Shown here: positions 63,953 to 64,000 of the stretch, piece after piece
How positions within the stretch are numbered: the stretch's first letter is position 1
Layout: every line of letters begins with the position of its first letter
Source: Monilinia fructicola
Taxonomy: Eukaryota > Ascomycota > Leotiomycetes > Helotiales > Sclerotiniaceae
Reading direction: 5' to 3'
Length of the DNA stretch: 64,000 nt
NCBI GenBank assembly: GCA_008692225.1
Contig: VICG01000013.1
Span: 1,721,001 to 1,785,000, forward strand
The notes under the pieces: generated by a model
The model's database searches: none
Told to the model about the DNA's origin: nothing
Seen by the model: only the letters and a program-made list of their open reading frames with translations
Program-made: the position numbers and the translations under genes

Positions 63953-64000
63953 ATGAATTCTTGTTCGATCATCGATACTGAGTGATATGACACATACAAC

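Overview
The window is nuclear DNA of a filamentous ascomycete (Pezizomycotina). The evidence is short introns of about 50-60 nt with GTAAGT-type donors and CTAAC/CTAAT branch sites, a fungal hybrid-kinase phytochrome, HymA/MO25, Rrd1, a PDK1-family kinase, AT-rich RIP-like islands and abundant microsatellites. Leotiomycetes (Sclerotinia/Botrytis relatives) is my inference from protein flavour, not a proven assignment.

Layout: cytosolic isoleucyl-tRNA synthetase (1-2967, minus, cut by the window edge); a disrupted GMC oxidoreductase (3805-6228, plus); an orphan protein with three tandem CCHC motifs (6917-7909, plus); a large old inverted repeat (8311-9010); a UDP-glycosyltransferase (9483-13093, minus); an unrecognised Ser/Pro/Arg-rich protein (14310-16861, minus); a 3.3 kb simple-sequence desert; PDK1-like kinase (20213-23076, plus); OPT transporter (24832-27128, minus); PRMT3 (27752-29453, minus); HymA/MO25 (30839-32140, plus); SWIB-domain SWI/SNF subunit (32797-34609, plus); a short-chain dehydrogenase (35268-36271, plus); a 6 kb gene-poor stretch; phytochrome (42334-47342, plus); an FMN-binding pyridoxamine-oxidase-like protein (48539-50454, minus); a nuclear disordered protein (51649-54528, minus); the PP2A activator Rrd1/PTPA (55032-56654, plus); a 6.2 kb AT-rich, repeat-rich gene desert with a MITE-like palindrome at 59979-60129; and a small Ala/Pro/Glu-rich protein (62913-63952, plus).

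There is no operon or biosynthetic cluster. Most genes are housekeeping or signalling: translation (IleRS, PRMT3), chromatin (SWI/SNF subunit), kinase and phosphatase control (PDK1, MO25, PTPA) and light sensing (phytochrome).

The most important observation for any user is technical. In almost every conserved gene the reading frame breaks one or more times, and removing a single base from a mononucleotide run nearly always restores the family-conserved protein. Such +1 overcalls in essential genes point to an insertion-biased, under-polished assembly rather than pseudogenes. The GMC oxidoreductase and the phytochrome GAF domain contain disruptions this pattern does not fully explain. The biologically most interesting non-genic items are the two palindromic elements and the tandem CCHC protein.
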